IMG/VR virus record: IMGVR_UViG_3300013127_000788
Coordinates: 1 to 21,063 of that record
Source of the DNA: a virus
Length of the DNA: 21,063 nt
Direction: 5' to 3' (one strand)
Every line of letters begins with the position of its first letter. Position 1 is the stretch's first letter. A program made the position numbers and the translations under genes. The notes under the pieces were generated by a model that had not been told where the DNA came from, ran no database searches, and saw only the letters and a program-made list of their open reading frames with translations. Below are positions 13,886 through 21,063 of the stretch, in pieces.

Positions 13886-16234
13886 GTGATTGATTTTAAT
13901 GATAAAAAAACTTGGGAACTTTTTAAGGATGGAAAAACAAAGGGCATTTTTCAACTAGAAAGTAACCTTGGAAGATCGTGGTCTAAGAAACTAGCGCCCG
14001 ACAATATTGAACATCTATCCGCCCTAATAGCAATTCTGAGACCGGGTTGTGTTTCTGGTGATACTTTGGTTCACGTTGGCTATGATCAACATAAAGATGG
14101 AAGAACAAGGTATAGAAGAACTAAACTATCTCAATTATGTAAAAATAAGAAATACTATAAAAAACTTTCATCTCTAAATGAAAACCAGCTTTCTGTATAC
14201 CAAAATAATATAGAAGATATATTCTATAATGGAAAAAAGGAATGCTATAAAGTTAAAATAGAAAAATACTCAAGAGTAAGGGTAGATAGTCATCCAAAAT
14301 GGTATGACTTAGAATGTACGTTGGATCATAAATTATTAACTCCGAATGGATGGGTTGAATTACAGAACCTTAATGTTGGTGATAGAATAGCTGTAGTAAA
14401 AAGAACATACGAAAGAAAACTAAAAGAGTTTATTGCAAATAGACATCATCCAGAAGCTCCTAAGATTAGGAACGTTAAAGGTTCTTACTATTTTAGTGAA
14501 ATATGTTACAAAAACTACTTAAAAGAATGTGTAATTTGTGGTTGGAATTCTACTACGCTAGACGTACACCATTTAAACGGCGGTAGATATGAAAATAATA
14601 CCCCAGACAATTTAGCCTATCTATGTCCTAATCATCATAGAGAGTTAGATAAGGGATTGATTACAAACGAACATATTATTCTCTGTAGAGAAAAAAATAA
14701 ATTACCACAAAGTAATGATATTGAGTGGGTTACATATATCGGCAAAGAGTCTGTAGGGATAAAAGATGTATACGATATATCAATGACTGGCCCAAATCAT
14801 AACTTTGTTGCTGGCGGTTTTATAGTACATAACTGTCTTAAGTCGGTAATAGACGGAAAATCGCTTACTCAGCATTATGTTGATAGAAAAAATGGCAAAG
14901 AAGAAGTAACTTATATTCACGAATCTTTAAGGCCGATCCTAGAGAAGACTTATGGTATATTATGTTATCAGGAACAGGCAATGCAAATTGTCCAGCAGCT
15001 TGCTGGATTTAATTTAACAGAAGCTGATGATTTAAGAAAAGCTATTGGTAAAAAGAAAGCCGACCTAATGACAAAAATTAAAAGTAAGTTTATTGAGGGT
15101 TGCAAGAAAACCGGGATTGTAGATGAAGAAACTGCAAAAGAAATTTTTGGTTGGATCGAGAAGTCATCGAGATATTCGTTTAATAAATCACATTCAGTAT
15201 CATATGCCGTAAATAGCTATATTAGTGCTTGGTATAAAGCTCACTTTACAAAAGAATTCTTTTTATCATATTTATATCATGCAAATGACAAACAAGATCC
15301 GCACCAAGAAATATACGAACTTGTATCAGAAGCTAAACTATTTGACATAGAAATAAAGATACCAAAGATAGGATTAAACATAGAGAAATTTTCTATCATT
15401 GATCAGAATATTTATTTTGGAATAAAGGATATAAAATCCCTAAGCGGAGTAATTGGGGATAAGGTATTGCAATCAATAGAAGAAACAGAAAAAGAATTAA
15501 ACAAGAGAAGCAACTTTTTCTCATGGATCGAAATATTAATTTATTTATCATCAAAGATAAATTCAGCATCTTTTAAAGCTTTATGCTGTATAGGTTTTTT
15601 CTCAAACAAGCAAACACTGGTCTCAAGAAACAGGGCGCTATATGAATATCTAATTTTTGAACAATTAACTAAATCCGAATTAACTTGGGTTATAAATAAT
15701 TATCCAGAAAAAAGATGGGAATCATTAATTGATTGCCTAGCAGATTTGGCTCCAACCAAAAAGGAGGGTGGCGGAACAAGCAGGGTTGATAGAAGTCAGT
15801 TAATTAAAAACGAAATTCACTTCTTGCAGAATCCACCTTATTCACTAGAGGATCAGTCGTCATGGATAATAGATCAAGAAAAAAAATTTCTAGGTTGTCC
15901 AATATCATTATCAAAAGTTGAAGCTATAGATACATCTTCCGCAAATACAACATGCAAAGAAATAATGAATGGAAAAACTGGCAAAAATATATGCATAGTT
16001 GCTAATATAAATAGAGTGGCATCATGTAAAGTTAAGAAAGGTAAAACGGCGGGAAAAACTATGTCTTTCTTGACACTTGAAGACGAAACGTGCTTCATTG
16101 ATAACGCCGTGGTGTTTCCAGAAGTTAGAGATAAATATGAATTCATATTATATGAAGGCAATAATCTTTTATTTTGCGGCGAAGTTTCAAAAAAAGATAA
16201 TTCGTTTATTATTGAAAAAATTCATGAAATTTGA
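13886..16234 (+). CDS. dnaE: DNA polymerase III alpha (DnaE-type), C-terminal half with intein
   Basis: A 782-residue precursor; about 520 residues remain after splicing. The first 54 residues match the start of the DnaE fingers (KGIFQLES, then LIAILRPG). The intein occupies 55-316. The host protein resumes with CLKSVIDG, then YGILCYQEQ, the conserved FNKSHS (432-437), a helix-hairpin-helix-like stretch, and an OB fold in roughly the last 110 residues (SFLTLEDETCFIDNAVVFP). Palm catalytic aspartates are absent because they are in the upstream gene, so this half cannot polymerise alone. Start is GTG 13886, with AGGA 7 bases before it; part of that site is the exonuclease TAG stop. No obvious Qxx(L/M)xF-type clamp-binding motif is seen. 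Confidence 0.93.
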   Translation: MIDFNDKKTWELFKDGKTKGIFQLESNLGRSWSKKLAPDNIEHLSALIAILRPGCVSGDTLVHVGYDQHKDGRTRYRRTKLSQLCKNKKYYKKLSSLNENQLSVYQNNIEDIFYNGKKECYKVKIEKYSRVRVDSHPKWYDLECTLDHKLLTPNGWVELQNLNVGDRIAVVKRTYERKLKEFIANRHHPEAPKIRNVKGSYYFSEICYKNYLKECVICGWNSTTLDVHHLNGGRYENNTPDNLAYLCPNHHRELDKGLITNEHIILCREKNKLPQSNDIEWVTYIGKESVGIKDVYDISMTGPNHNFVAGGFIVHNCLKSVIDGKSLTQHYVDRKNGKEEVTYIHESLRPILEKTYGILCYQEQAMQIVQQLAGFNLTEADDLRKAIGKKKADLMTKIKSKFIEGCKKTGIVDEETAKEIFGWIEKSSRYSFNKSHSVSYAVNSYISAWYKAHFTKEFFLSYLYHANDKQDPHQEIYELVSEAKLFDIEIKIPKIGLNIEKFSIIDQNIYFGIKDIKSLSGVIGDKVLQSIEETEKELNKRSNFFSWIEILIYLSSKINSASFKALCCIGFFSNKQTLVSRNRALYEYLIFEQLTKSELTWVINNYPEKRWESLIDCLADLAPTKKEGGGTSRVDRSQLIKNEIHFLQNPPYSLEDQSSWIIDQEKKFLGCPISLSKVEAIDTSSANTTCKEIMNGKTGKNICIVANINRVASCKVKKGKTAGKTMSFLTLEDETCFIDNAVVFPEVRDKYEFILYEGNNLLFCGEVSKKDNSFIIEKIHEI
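14048..14833 (+). mobile_element. Intein with HNH homing endonuclease
   Basis: An in-frame 262-residue intein within the polymerase C-half, placed between RPG and CLKS. It starts CVSGDTLVHV (block A, Cys1). Block B has T-x-x-H in TLDH (intein residues 91-94). Block F is VYDISMTGPNHNF, and block G ends GGFIVHN with the penultimate His and terminal Asn. The +1 residue is Cys, so a complete splicing set is present. In the middle (intein residues about 160-200) is an HNH nuclease: C-x2-C in CVICGW, the HH pair in DVHHLNGG, Asn in PDNL, and CPNHH. This is an HNH rather than a LAGLIDADG endonuclease, and it looks intact and able to drive homing into intein-free alleles. Confidence 0.92.
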
Positions 16235-16263
16235 TTGTAATAATTACTACTTGAATATATAAT
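16235..16263 (+). promoter_or_regulatory. Candidate sigma70-like promoter before ssb
   Basis: In the 58-base gap before ssb, TATAAT at 16258-16263 matches the -10 consensus fully, and TTGTAA at 16235-16240 is a 4/6 match to -35 with a 17-base spacer. AT-rich DNA throws up such matches often, and an overlapping palindrome (AATAATATTATT, 16261-16272) is also AT-only. It is one of only two gaps of this size, which makes a promoter for ssb and the glycosyltransferase genes plausible. Confidence 0.3.
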
Positions 16264-16282
16264 AATATTATTTTGATAGATT

Positions 16283-16287
16283 GGAGG
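16283..16287 (+). promoter_or_regulatory. Ribosome binding site fixing the ssb start
   Basis: GGAGG lies five bases before TTG 16293, which fixes the SSB start there. An in-frame TTG at 16281 is a base or two before this site and would use it inside the coding region, so it is rejected. Confidence 0.7.
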
Positions 16288-16292
16288 ATTCT

Positions 16293-16598
16293 TTGAATAT
16301 TTGCAACTTTAGTGGCTTTTTAGTTGATTATCCAAAATTACAAAATGTAGACGGTGTCAGCTTTTTAAGCTTTACACTCGTGGTTTATACATATAGAAAA
16401 ACTAAGAGTGGAGAAAAAAATAGAATACCAACATATATAAAACTTGAAAGCTGGCACACTGGGGCAGAAACCATAGCCAAATTTGCGACAAAAGGATCAA
16501 AGTTAACGGTGACAGCATCAGCAAAAAATTATGATGACGGAAATATTGTGTTTAGAGTGAATGAATTTGACTTTTGCTGTTTAGAGGATGAAGAATGA
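16293..16598 (+). CDS. ssb: Single-stranded DNA-binding protein
   Basis: A 101-residue OB-fold SSB. The order of blocks follows bacterial SSB: NICNFSGFLVDYP at the start (compare NKVILVGNLGxDP), VSFLSFTLVVYTYRK, a short basic loop, YIKLESWHTGAETIAKF (the conserved W-x-x-x-x-x-x-(A/E) block), KGSKLTVTASAKN and a last strand FRVNEFDF. The tail ends LEDEE, an acidic tip reminiscent of the partner-binding tail of bacterial SSB. Unlike E. coli SSB (178 residues) there is no long linker. It begins at TTG 16293 with GGAGG five bases upstream. Its stop overlaps the next start (ATGA). Position next to the polymerase fits lagging-strand work. Confidence 0.85.
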   Translation: MNICNFSGFLVDYPKLQNVDGVSFLSFTLVVYTYRKTKSGEKNRIPTYIKLESWHTGAETIAKFATKGSKLTVTASAKNYDDGNIVFRVNEFDFCCLEDEE

Positions 16599-18262
16599 AT
16601 AATAAGAAAAGAGTGTTATTTTGCAGCGAAGCGACATTTTTGAATACCGGCTATGCTACATATACTAGAGAAATATTAAATTATCTTTACAGTACTGGAA
16701 AATATGAACTTGCCGAAATGGCTTCATATGGAGAAAGAAATGATCCACGGGCCGCAAATATTCCATGGAAATATTATGGTGTTTGTCCAAACACAACTTG
16801 CGAACCAAAAGCTAGTAAAGAAGAATTAGATGTATATCAAAGCAAAGGGACAAATCAATTTGGTGAATTTTTATTTGAGCATGTATGCTTAGATTTTTTA
16901 CCAGATGTTGTTTGTGACATACGCGATTTTTGGATGCTTGATTTTATAGAACGGTCTCCGTTTAGACCATATTTTAAAATGGCAATTATGCCAACCGTAG
17001 ACGCAGCCCCACAGGCGCGTCAATGGATTGCTACATATCAATCTGCTGACGCCTGTTTTACATATTCAGACTGGGCTGGTGATGTTTTACGCGAACAATC
17101 TGGCGGTAAAATAAATTATCTTGGAAGCGCCCCACCATCAGCGCATCCAGCTTACCAGCCCGTAGAAGACAAGGATGCTCATAAAATAAAATATGGTATA
17201 GATCCATCATATGGCGTAATCGGAACCGTAATGAGAAATCAACGCCGCAAGCTTTATCCGGATTTATTTAAAGCGTTTAGAACATTCTTAGACTCTGTAG
17301 ATAGCAAAAAATATTATTTATACTGCCATACCTCATATCCAGATCTTGGCTGGGATATTCCGGAATTATTACAGGAAAGCGAGCTAAGTTCACATGTATT
17401 ATTTACATACATTTGTAATGAAACAAATAAACCATTTCCATCCTTTTTTAAGGGGCCAATAATTCAATCTCCATATACGGGAAAATGGGGAGCAACGCTT
17501 TCCAACGTAAAAAAGGGCGCCTCGTATGAAGATCTTTCTAATATAATGAATTTATTTGATTTATATGTTCAATATGCAAATTCGGAGGGTTTTGGTCTAC
17601 CCCAAGTAGAAGCTGCTGCATGTGGAGTTCCGGTAATGGCAACAGATTATTCAGCAATGGAGAGCGTGGTAAGACAGTTGCAAGGATGGCCAATACCACC
17701 AAAAGCATTGTACAAAGAATTAGAAACTGGATGCATGAGGGCTGTTCCAAATAACGATAAAGCAGCGAATCTTTTTTACAATTTTTTTAAAAGCTACACA
17801 AAAGAAGAGCGTTTGGCTCTTGGAAAGAGAACAAGAGAAAATTTTGAGAAACATTTTCAGTGGCATTTGAGTGGAAAAAAGTGGGAAGATTATTTTGATA
17901 GTTTTGAAAAATTACCAATGCAAGAGACTTGGGCCTCACAACCAAGAATAAGAAATTCACAACCCAAGCCAGAGAACATAAATGGCGTCCCATTTACAGA
18001 TTTAGCTAGATGGCTCATAACAAATGTTTTATGTGAACCCGAAAAAATTGGTTCTTTTTTCGAAGCTAGACTCACAAGAGATTTGATGTATAGAAGCGCC
18101 ACGGGATCAACAGGAGGTATGTATTTTAACGAATCTTCTGCGGCTTTTGATGGAGTTAATAGTCGGCAAGAATTTAACTTTGACATAGCTTATGAGCAAA
18201 TGAAAAGTCTTTGTGCTAGAAGAAATCAATGGGAACAAATGCGAGTTAACAAAATACGATGA
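16595..18262 (+). CDS. GT-B glycosyltransferase (GT4-like), large
   Basis: A 555-residue GT-B glycosyltransferase. The N-terminal domain begins with a Rossmann-like strand (RVLFCSEATFLNTGYATYTRE). The second domain carries the GT4 donor-site motif E331-x7-E339 in EGFGLPQVE, followed by AAACGVPVMATDYSAMESVV. It would transfer a sugar from a nucleotide donor. The C-terminal region beyond about residue 460 has no domain I recognise. It is coupled to ssb by ATGA and is followed by two further glycosyltransferases. Acceptor could be a virion protein, a phage-modified base or host surface glycan; sequence does not decide. Confidence 0.87.
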   Translation: MNNKKRVLFCSEATFLNTGYATYTREILNYLYSTGKYELAEMASYGERNDPRAANIPWKYYGVCPNTTCEPKASKEELDVYQSKGTNQFGEFLFEHVCLDFLPDVVCDIRDFWMLDFIERSPFRPYFKMAIMPTVDAAPQARQWIATYQSADACFTYSDWAGDVLREQSGGKINYLGSAPPSAHPAYQPVEDKDAHKIKYGIDPSYGVIGTVMRNQRRKLYPDLFKAFRTFLDSVDSKKYYLYCHTSYPDLGWDIPELLQESELSSHVLFTYICNETNKPFPSFFKGPIIQSPYTGKWGATLSNVKKGASYEDLSNIMNLFDLYVQYANSEGFGLPQVEAAACGVPVMATDYSAMESVVRQLQGWPIPPKALYKELETGCMRAVPNNDKAANLFYNFFKSYTKEERLALGKRTRENFEKHFQWHLSGKKWEDYFDSFEKLPMQETWASQPRIRNSQPKPENINGVPFTDLARWLITNVLCEPEKIGSFFEARLTRDLMYRSATGSTGGMYFNESSAAFDGVNSRQEFNFDIAYEQMKSLCARRNQWEQMRVNKIR

Positions 18263-18294
18263 TAAGTTTTATTGTTCAAGGTCCATTGGTTTAA
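18259..18294 (+). pseudogene. Relic of a WavE-like glycosyltransferase start
   Basis: ATG 18259 overlaps the upstream TGA (ATGA), exactly like a normal operon junction, but reads only 11 codons (MISFIVQGPLV) before TAA. The ten residues after Met resemble the conserved N-terminus of WavE-type glycosyltransferases, which begin ISxIVQGPI/L. This suggests that most of a glycosyltransferase gene was deleted, leaving its coupled start. A 10-residue resemblance may be chance; no further homology is visible in the remaining 27 bases of the gap. Confidence 0.4.
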
Positions 18295-18321
18295 ATATTT
18301 AAGTCAATTTAAGGAATAAAA

Positions 18322-19452
18322 ATGAAAGTTCTTTACATAGGTCATTACAAAGAAAAAAGCGGCTGGGCGCAAGCCGCAAAGGATTATATTCTTGCACTTG
18401 ATAGTGTTGGTGTTGATGTTGTTTGCCGAAACGTAACGCTTACGCAAGATAATCCGCAAGTTGATAAGCGATTGCTTAAGCTCGAAGCAAAAGACGCTAC
18501 CGGATGCGACTATTGTATTCAGCATGTTTTGCCGCACCATCTTGTGGGAACATCTGAGTTTAAAAAGAATATAGCAATACTTGAATCTGAAACAACCACA
18601 ATGAAGCATTTACCCTGGTTCAATCATCTTCAATTGATGGACGAAATTTGGGTTCCAAATAAAGATTCTAAAAAATATCTAGAGCAGGATAAAATAAATA
18701 AAACCGTTAAAGTCATTCCTCATTGTTGTGACATAGAAAAATATACTAAAGCTTATGAAAAAATAAATATACCAGAAATAGATGGCAAATATAAATTTTA
18801 TTATATTGGTGATCTTAATGATAGAAAAAATATTAGGTCAATCATTAGATGCTTTCATAGCGAATTTAGTGAACCAGAACCAGTTGCTTTAATATTAAAA
18901 GTTAAAAAGTTTGGATTATCAAAAGATCAATGTAAAAAATATGTTGATTCTATATTAACAGAAGAGAAGCAAAAGTTAAGAATGTATAACAATAATAACA
19001 ACTACATAAAAGATTGTGTTATTTGTGATGATATAACCGACGATCAAATTTATTCATTACATCAATATTGCGATTGTTTTATATGCCCATCTCACGGAGA
19101 AGCTTGGTCAATACCATCCTTTGATTCTATGGCTTTTGGTAAAACGCCAATATGTAGCAATTTCGGTGGGCCGAAAGATTTTATAGATGAAAACAATTTA
19201 AATACCGGGTATTGCGCAAACGGCGTTTTTTCAGTTTGTCAGTGTTTAGACGCCGCCTTCCCAGATATTTTTACAGGAAGAGAATTCTGGTTTCAACCCT
19301 GCGAAAAAGAAATAAGAGGGATGATGAGATTTTATTATGAAAATAAAAATAATGAAAATGATAAACATTACAAAATTGATGGATTAACAAGAGCAAAATA
19401 TTTTTCATATGAAAAAATCGCAAGTCTAATTAAGGAGACTCTTAGTGAGTAG
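18322..19452 (+). CDS. GT-B glycosyltransferase, 376 aa
   Basis: A 376-residue GT-B protein. The N-terminal Rossmann strand is MKVLYIGHYKEKSGWAQAAK. The central TVKVIPHCCDIEKYTK followed by KFYYIGDLNDRKNI marks the start of the donor-binding domain. The GT4 motif is a variant, E260-x7-D268 in GEAWSIPSFD, then MAFGKTPICSNFGGPKDFI. It has an unusually high number of cysteines in the C-terminal domain. Start ATG 18322 has AAGGA upstream after a 59-base gap. The stop overlaps the GTG of the next gene by 8 bases. Likely acts in the same glycosylation pathway as its neighbours; acceptor unknown. Confidence 0.85.
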   Translation: MKVLYIGHYKEKSGWAQAAKDYILALDSVGVDVVCRNVTLTQDNPQVDKRLLKLEAKDATGCDYCIQHVLPHHLVGTSEFKKNIAILESETTTMKHLPWFNHLQLMDEIWVPNKDSKKYLEQDKINKTVKVIPHCCDIEKYTKAYEKINIPEIDGKYKFYYIGDLNDRKNIRSIIRCFHSEFSEPEPVALILKVKKFGLSKDQCKKYVDSILTEEKQKLRMYNNNNNYIKDCVICDDITDDQIYSLHQYCDCFICPSHGEAWSIPSFDSMAFGKTPICSNFGGPKDFIDENNLNTGYCANGVFSVCQCLDAAFPDIFTGREFWFQPCEKEIRGMMRFYYENKNNENDKHYKIDGLTRAKYFSYEKIASLIKETLSE

Positions 19453-20440
19453 TCAAACACTTTCTATATTAAATAAATCTTTTGGTAAAAAGCAAAAGTA
19501 TAATATACTTACATTTGATACGCATGAAAGATATCAAACACAGCTATCTAAAACCGGACATAGTTTTTATTCATTTAGATACGAAGGGTGTAAAGAATGG
19601 AATGAAGAGTACGCAGAAATACCAAAGAATTATTATATTTTACCAAAAAATACTTTATATCATGGAATAAATTTTGATTTTATTTTATCGCAAAGTAAGT
19701 TTGGTCAATTTCAAGTATCAAAGAAAATTCAAAATATTTTAAACTTACCAATAATTTCTTTAGAACACACTCTTCCAATACCAAGTTGGCCAAACCAACA
19801 AACCGAGGCGTTTCGCCAAATGTCTGGCGACATAAATATTTTTATTTCTGAATATTCACACAAACAATGGAAAATGAGCGGAAAGGTTATACATCATTCA
19901 GTTGATATAGATTTATTTAGCCCAAGAATAAAAGAAGGAATTATAATCCCAAAAAATGACCATGTACTTTCTGTTGTTAACGATTATGTTAATCGCGATT
20001 ACTGTTGTAATTTTAAGGGGTGGCAGCGAATAACAAATGGTATAAAAACAAAACTCATTGGAAATACACCGGGATTATCTAAACCAGCAGCATCGATACA
20101 AGATCTTGTGGAAGAATATAGAAACGCTAAGGTATTTTTAAACACCTCAACAATTAGTCCAGTTCCAACTTCTTTACTTGAAGCCATGTCTTGCGGGTGC
20201 GCGGTAGTTAGCACAGCTACATGTATGATTCCAGATATAATAAATAATGGAGTCAATGGGTTCATATCAAATAATGAAGAAGAGCTTAGAGATTATATAG
20301 ATTTATTATTAAAATCAGATGAACTTAGGAATAGATTAGGGTTAGAGGCAAGAAAAACGGTGGTTGAAAGATTTTCAGAACAATATTTTATAAATAATTG
20401 GAATACTATATTTGATAATATATATGGAGTTAATATATGA
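19445..20440 (+). CDS. GT-B glycosyltransferase, 331 aa
   Basis: A 331-residue GT-B protein starting at GTG 19445, with AAGGAG upstream. The first 170 residues form a divergent acceptor domain (KYNILTFDTHERYQTQLSK). The donor-binding half contains SPVPTSLLEAMSCGCAVV with Glu246, corresponding to the second glutamate of the GT4 motif; the first is replaced by Ser. This is followed by the conserved IPDIINNGVNGFISNNEEEL. It is shorter than typical GT4 enzymes (about 380). It overlaps the following gene by 4 bases (ATGA). Substrate unknown. Confidence 0.83.
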   Translation: MSSQTLSILNKSFGKKQKYNILTFDTHERYQTQLSKTGHSFYSFRYEGCKEWNEEYAEIPKNYYILPKNTLYHGINFDFILSQSKFGQFQVSKKIQNILNLPIISLEHTLPIPSWPNQQTEAFRQMSGDINIFISEYSHKQWKMSGKVIHHSVDIDLFSPRIKEGIIIPKNDHVLSVVNDYVNRDYCCNFKGWQRITNGIKTKLIGNTPGLSKPAASIQDLVEEYRNAKVFLNTSTISPVPTSLLEAMSCGCAVVSTATCMIPDIINNGVNGFISNNEEELRDYIDLLLKSDELRNRLGLEARKTVVERFSEQYFINNWNTIFDNIYGVNI

Positions 20441-20877
20441 AAGTACATTTAATTAAAAAATCACAAGAATCAATAAGGGGATATACCCAAATAACATATG
20501 ATCCATCAACAAGCGGAAATATTAAATTACAAAATTTATTAGCATTATCAGATAACGAATGCGATTTTATCTTAGCTAATGAAGTATTAGATGATTTTTC
20601 TATACAAGAAATAAAAGAATGTATAACAAACATAGTTAAAAAGTTAAGATTAGGTGGTACTCTTGTTGTTGGCGGGACAGATATAAACTTATTTTGTAAA
20701 AACGTTTTAAGCTCAATGATAAAAGATAATGATGCTTCAGAAATGATAAGATCCAAGCAGTCGATGACTACACTAAACGGAGTTTTAACTTTATTAAAAT
20801 ATTTCAATTTAAAAATAAAAACAACTCAAATAAATGGTACTCATTATGAAATTACCTGTGTCAGAGATAAAAACTAA
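20437..20877 (+). CDS. Methyltransferase-like protein lacking the SAM-binding loop
   Basis: A 146-residue protein starting at ATG 20437, with GGAG 7 bases upstream. Residues 42-80 (CDFILANEVLDDF, then KKLRLGGTLVVGGTD) match the second half of class I SAM-dependent methyltransferases, including the strand-helix and the 'LkpGG' turn. The N-terminal GxGxG SAM loop is absent, and the first 40 residues are too short to supply one. It may be a reduced, non-catalytic relative acting as a partner for the glycosyltransferases, or may be an unrelated Rossmann-like fold. It overlaps the next gene by 32 bases. Confidence 0.6.
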   Translation: MKVHLIKKSQESIRGYTQITYDPSTSGNIKLQNLLALSDNECDFILANEVLDDFSIQEIKECITNIVKKLRLGGTLVVGGTDINLFCKNVLSSMIKDNDASEMIRSKQSMTTLNGVLTLLKYFNLKIKTTQINGTHYEITCVRDKN

Positions 20878-21063
20878 TTGTGAAAAATGTGCATACGCAG
20901 TTTACGAAAATAATAGTCAAATCGGATGTGAAGCAAATAGATTAAATAAATTTAAAAAATTAGATAAGGCAATTATCCATACTGAAGACGAAAAATCTTG
21001 GTATCTTCTTAAAAGATTTTGCAATCTGTATAGAGAAGAGTATCAAGATTTAGACGAAGCTAA
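20846..21063 (+). CDS. Cysteine-containing phage protein, N-terminal fragment
   Basis: An open frame from ATG 20846 runs off the right edge with 72 codons visible. It shows C12-x2-C15, then QIGC (Cys28) and a final Cys66 in RFCNLYR. The pattern CxxC...QxGC...RFCNxYR is one I associate with phage proteins that carry a glycosyltransferase-like domain further on, consistent with the upstream cluster. The cysteines may bind a metal or Fe-S cluster. The ribosome site is weak, and GTG 20858 is an alternative start. Function is unknown. Confidence 0.6.
   Translation, partial: MKLPVSEIKTNCEKCAYAVYENNSQIGCEANRLNKFKKLDKAIIHTEDEKSWYLLKRFCNLYREEYQDLDEA

Noticed and set aside
16077-16262. A 61-codon + strand frame overlapping the end of the polymerase C-half.
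   Set aside because: It lies almost wholly inside the OB-fold coding region in another frame, has no recognisable motif, and its composition is that of an out-of-frame reading.
16261-16272. Perfect palindromes AATAATATTATT (16261-16272) and TTAAATATTTAA (18291-18302) as operators or terminators.
   Set aside because: They contain only A and T, have no loop or T-run, and such palindromes are expected by chance in DNA this AT-rich.

Overview
The window is a compact, AT-rich stretch of DNA with every supported gene on the + strand. Gene borders are mostly ATGA, TAATG or short overlaps, and the longest intergenic gaps are about 60 bases. Gene content (dUTPase, PhoH, RecA/UvsX-like recombinase, DnaB-type helicase, primase, dNMP kinase, Pol III alpha-type polymerase, SSB, glycosyltransferases) indicates a large virulent tailed phage (Caudoviricetes) carrying most of its own replisome. 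The bacterial host cannot be named from the sequence. I saw no tRNA, rRNA, CRISPR array, integrase or transposase.

Layout. Bases 1-1693: the C-terminus of a ribonucleotide reductase large subunit, then dUTPase, PhoH and an FmdB-like zinc ribbon protein. Bases 1690-3133: four small unknown proteins, one with a possible helix-turn-helix. Bases 3114-5503: RecA/UvsX-like recombinase, a DUF559/Vsr-like nuclease, an unknown helical protein and a zinc-finger protein. Bases 5505-8160: DnaB-like helicase, a 53-residue two-span membrane protein, and a primase with zinc-binding and TOPRIM domains. Bases 8170-11507: dNMP kinase, a RecB/Cas4-type nuclease with a predicted Fe-S cluster, a soluble PAP2/acid phosphatase, and an acidic phage protein built from two modules. 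Bases 11556-16598: the DNA polymerase locus followed by SSB. Bases 16595-21063: three GT-B glycosyltransferases, an 11-codon relic resembling the start of a WavE-type glycosyltransferase, a methyltransferase-like fragment, and the start of a cysteine-containing protein.

The most striking feature is the polymerase. The DnaE-type alpha subunit is encoded by two genes, one for PHP-palm-thumb (553 aa) and one for fingers to OB fold (782 aa before splicing). A complete DnaQ-like DEDDh 3'-5' exonuclease gene sits exactly between them. The downstream half also carries a 262-residue intein with an HNH endonuclease, inserted after a conserved Arg-Pro-Gly. An active polymerase should therefore need two polypeptides to associate and one of them to splice. 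The PHP domain has lost its canonical metal ligands, so the exonuclease encoded inside the locus is the obvious proofreader.

Together the genes make and clean up dNTP pools, prime and unwind DNA, copy it with the three-gene polymerase, coat it with SSB, and recombine it with the RecA-like protein and associated nucleases. The terminal cluster probably glycosylates a surface structure or virion component.
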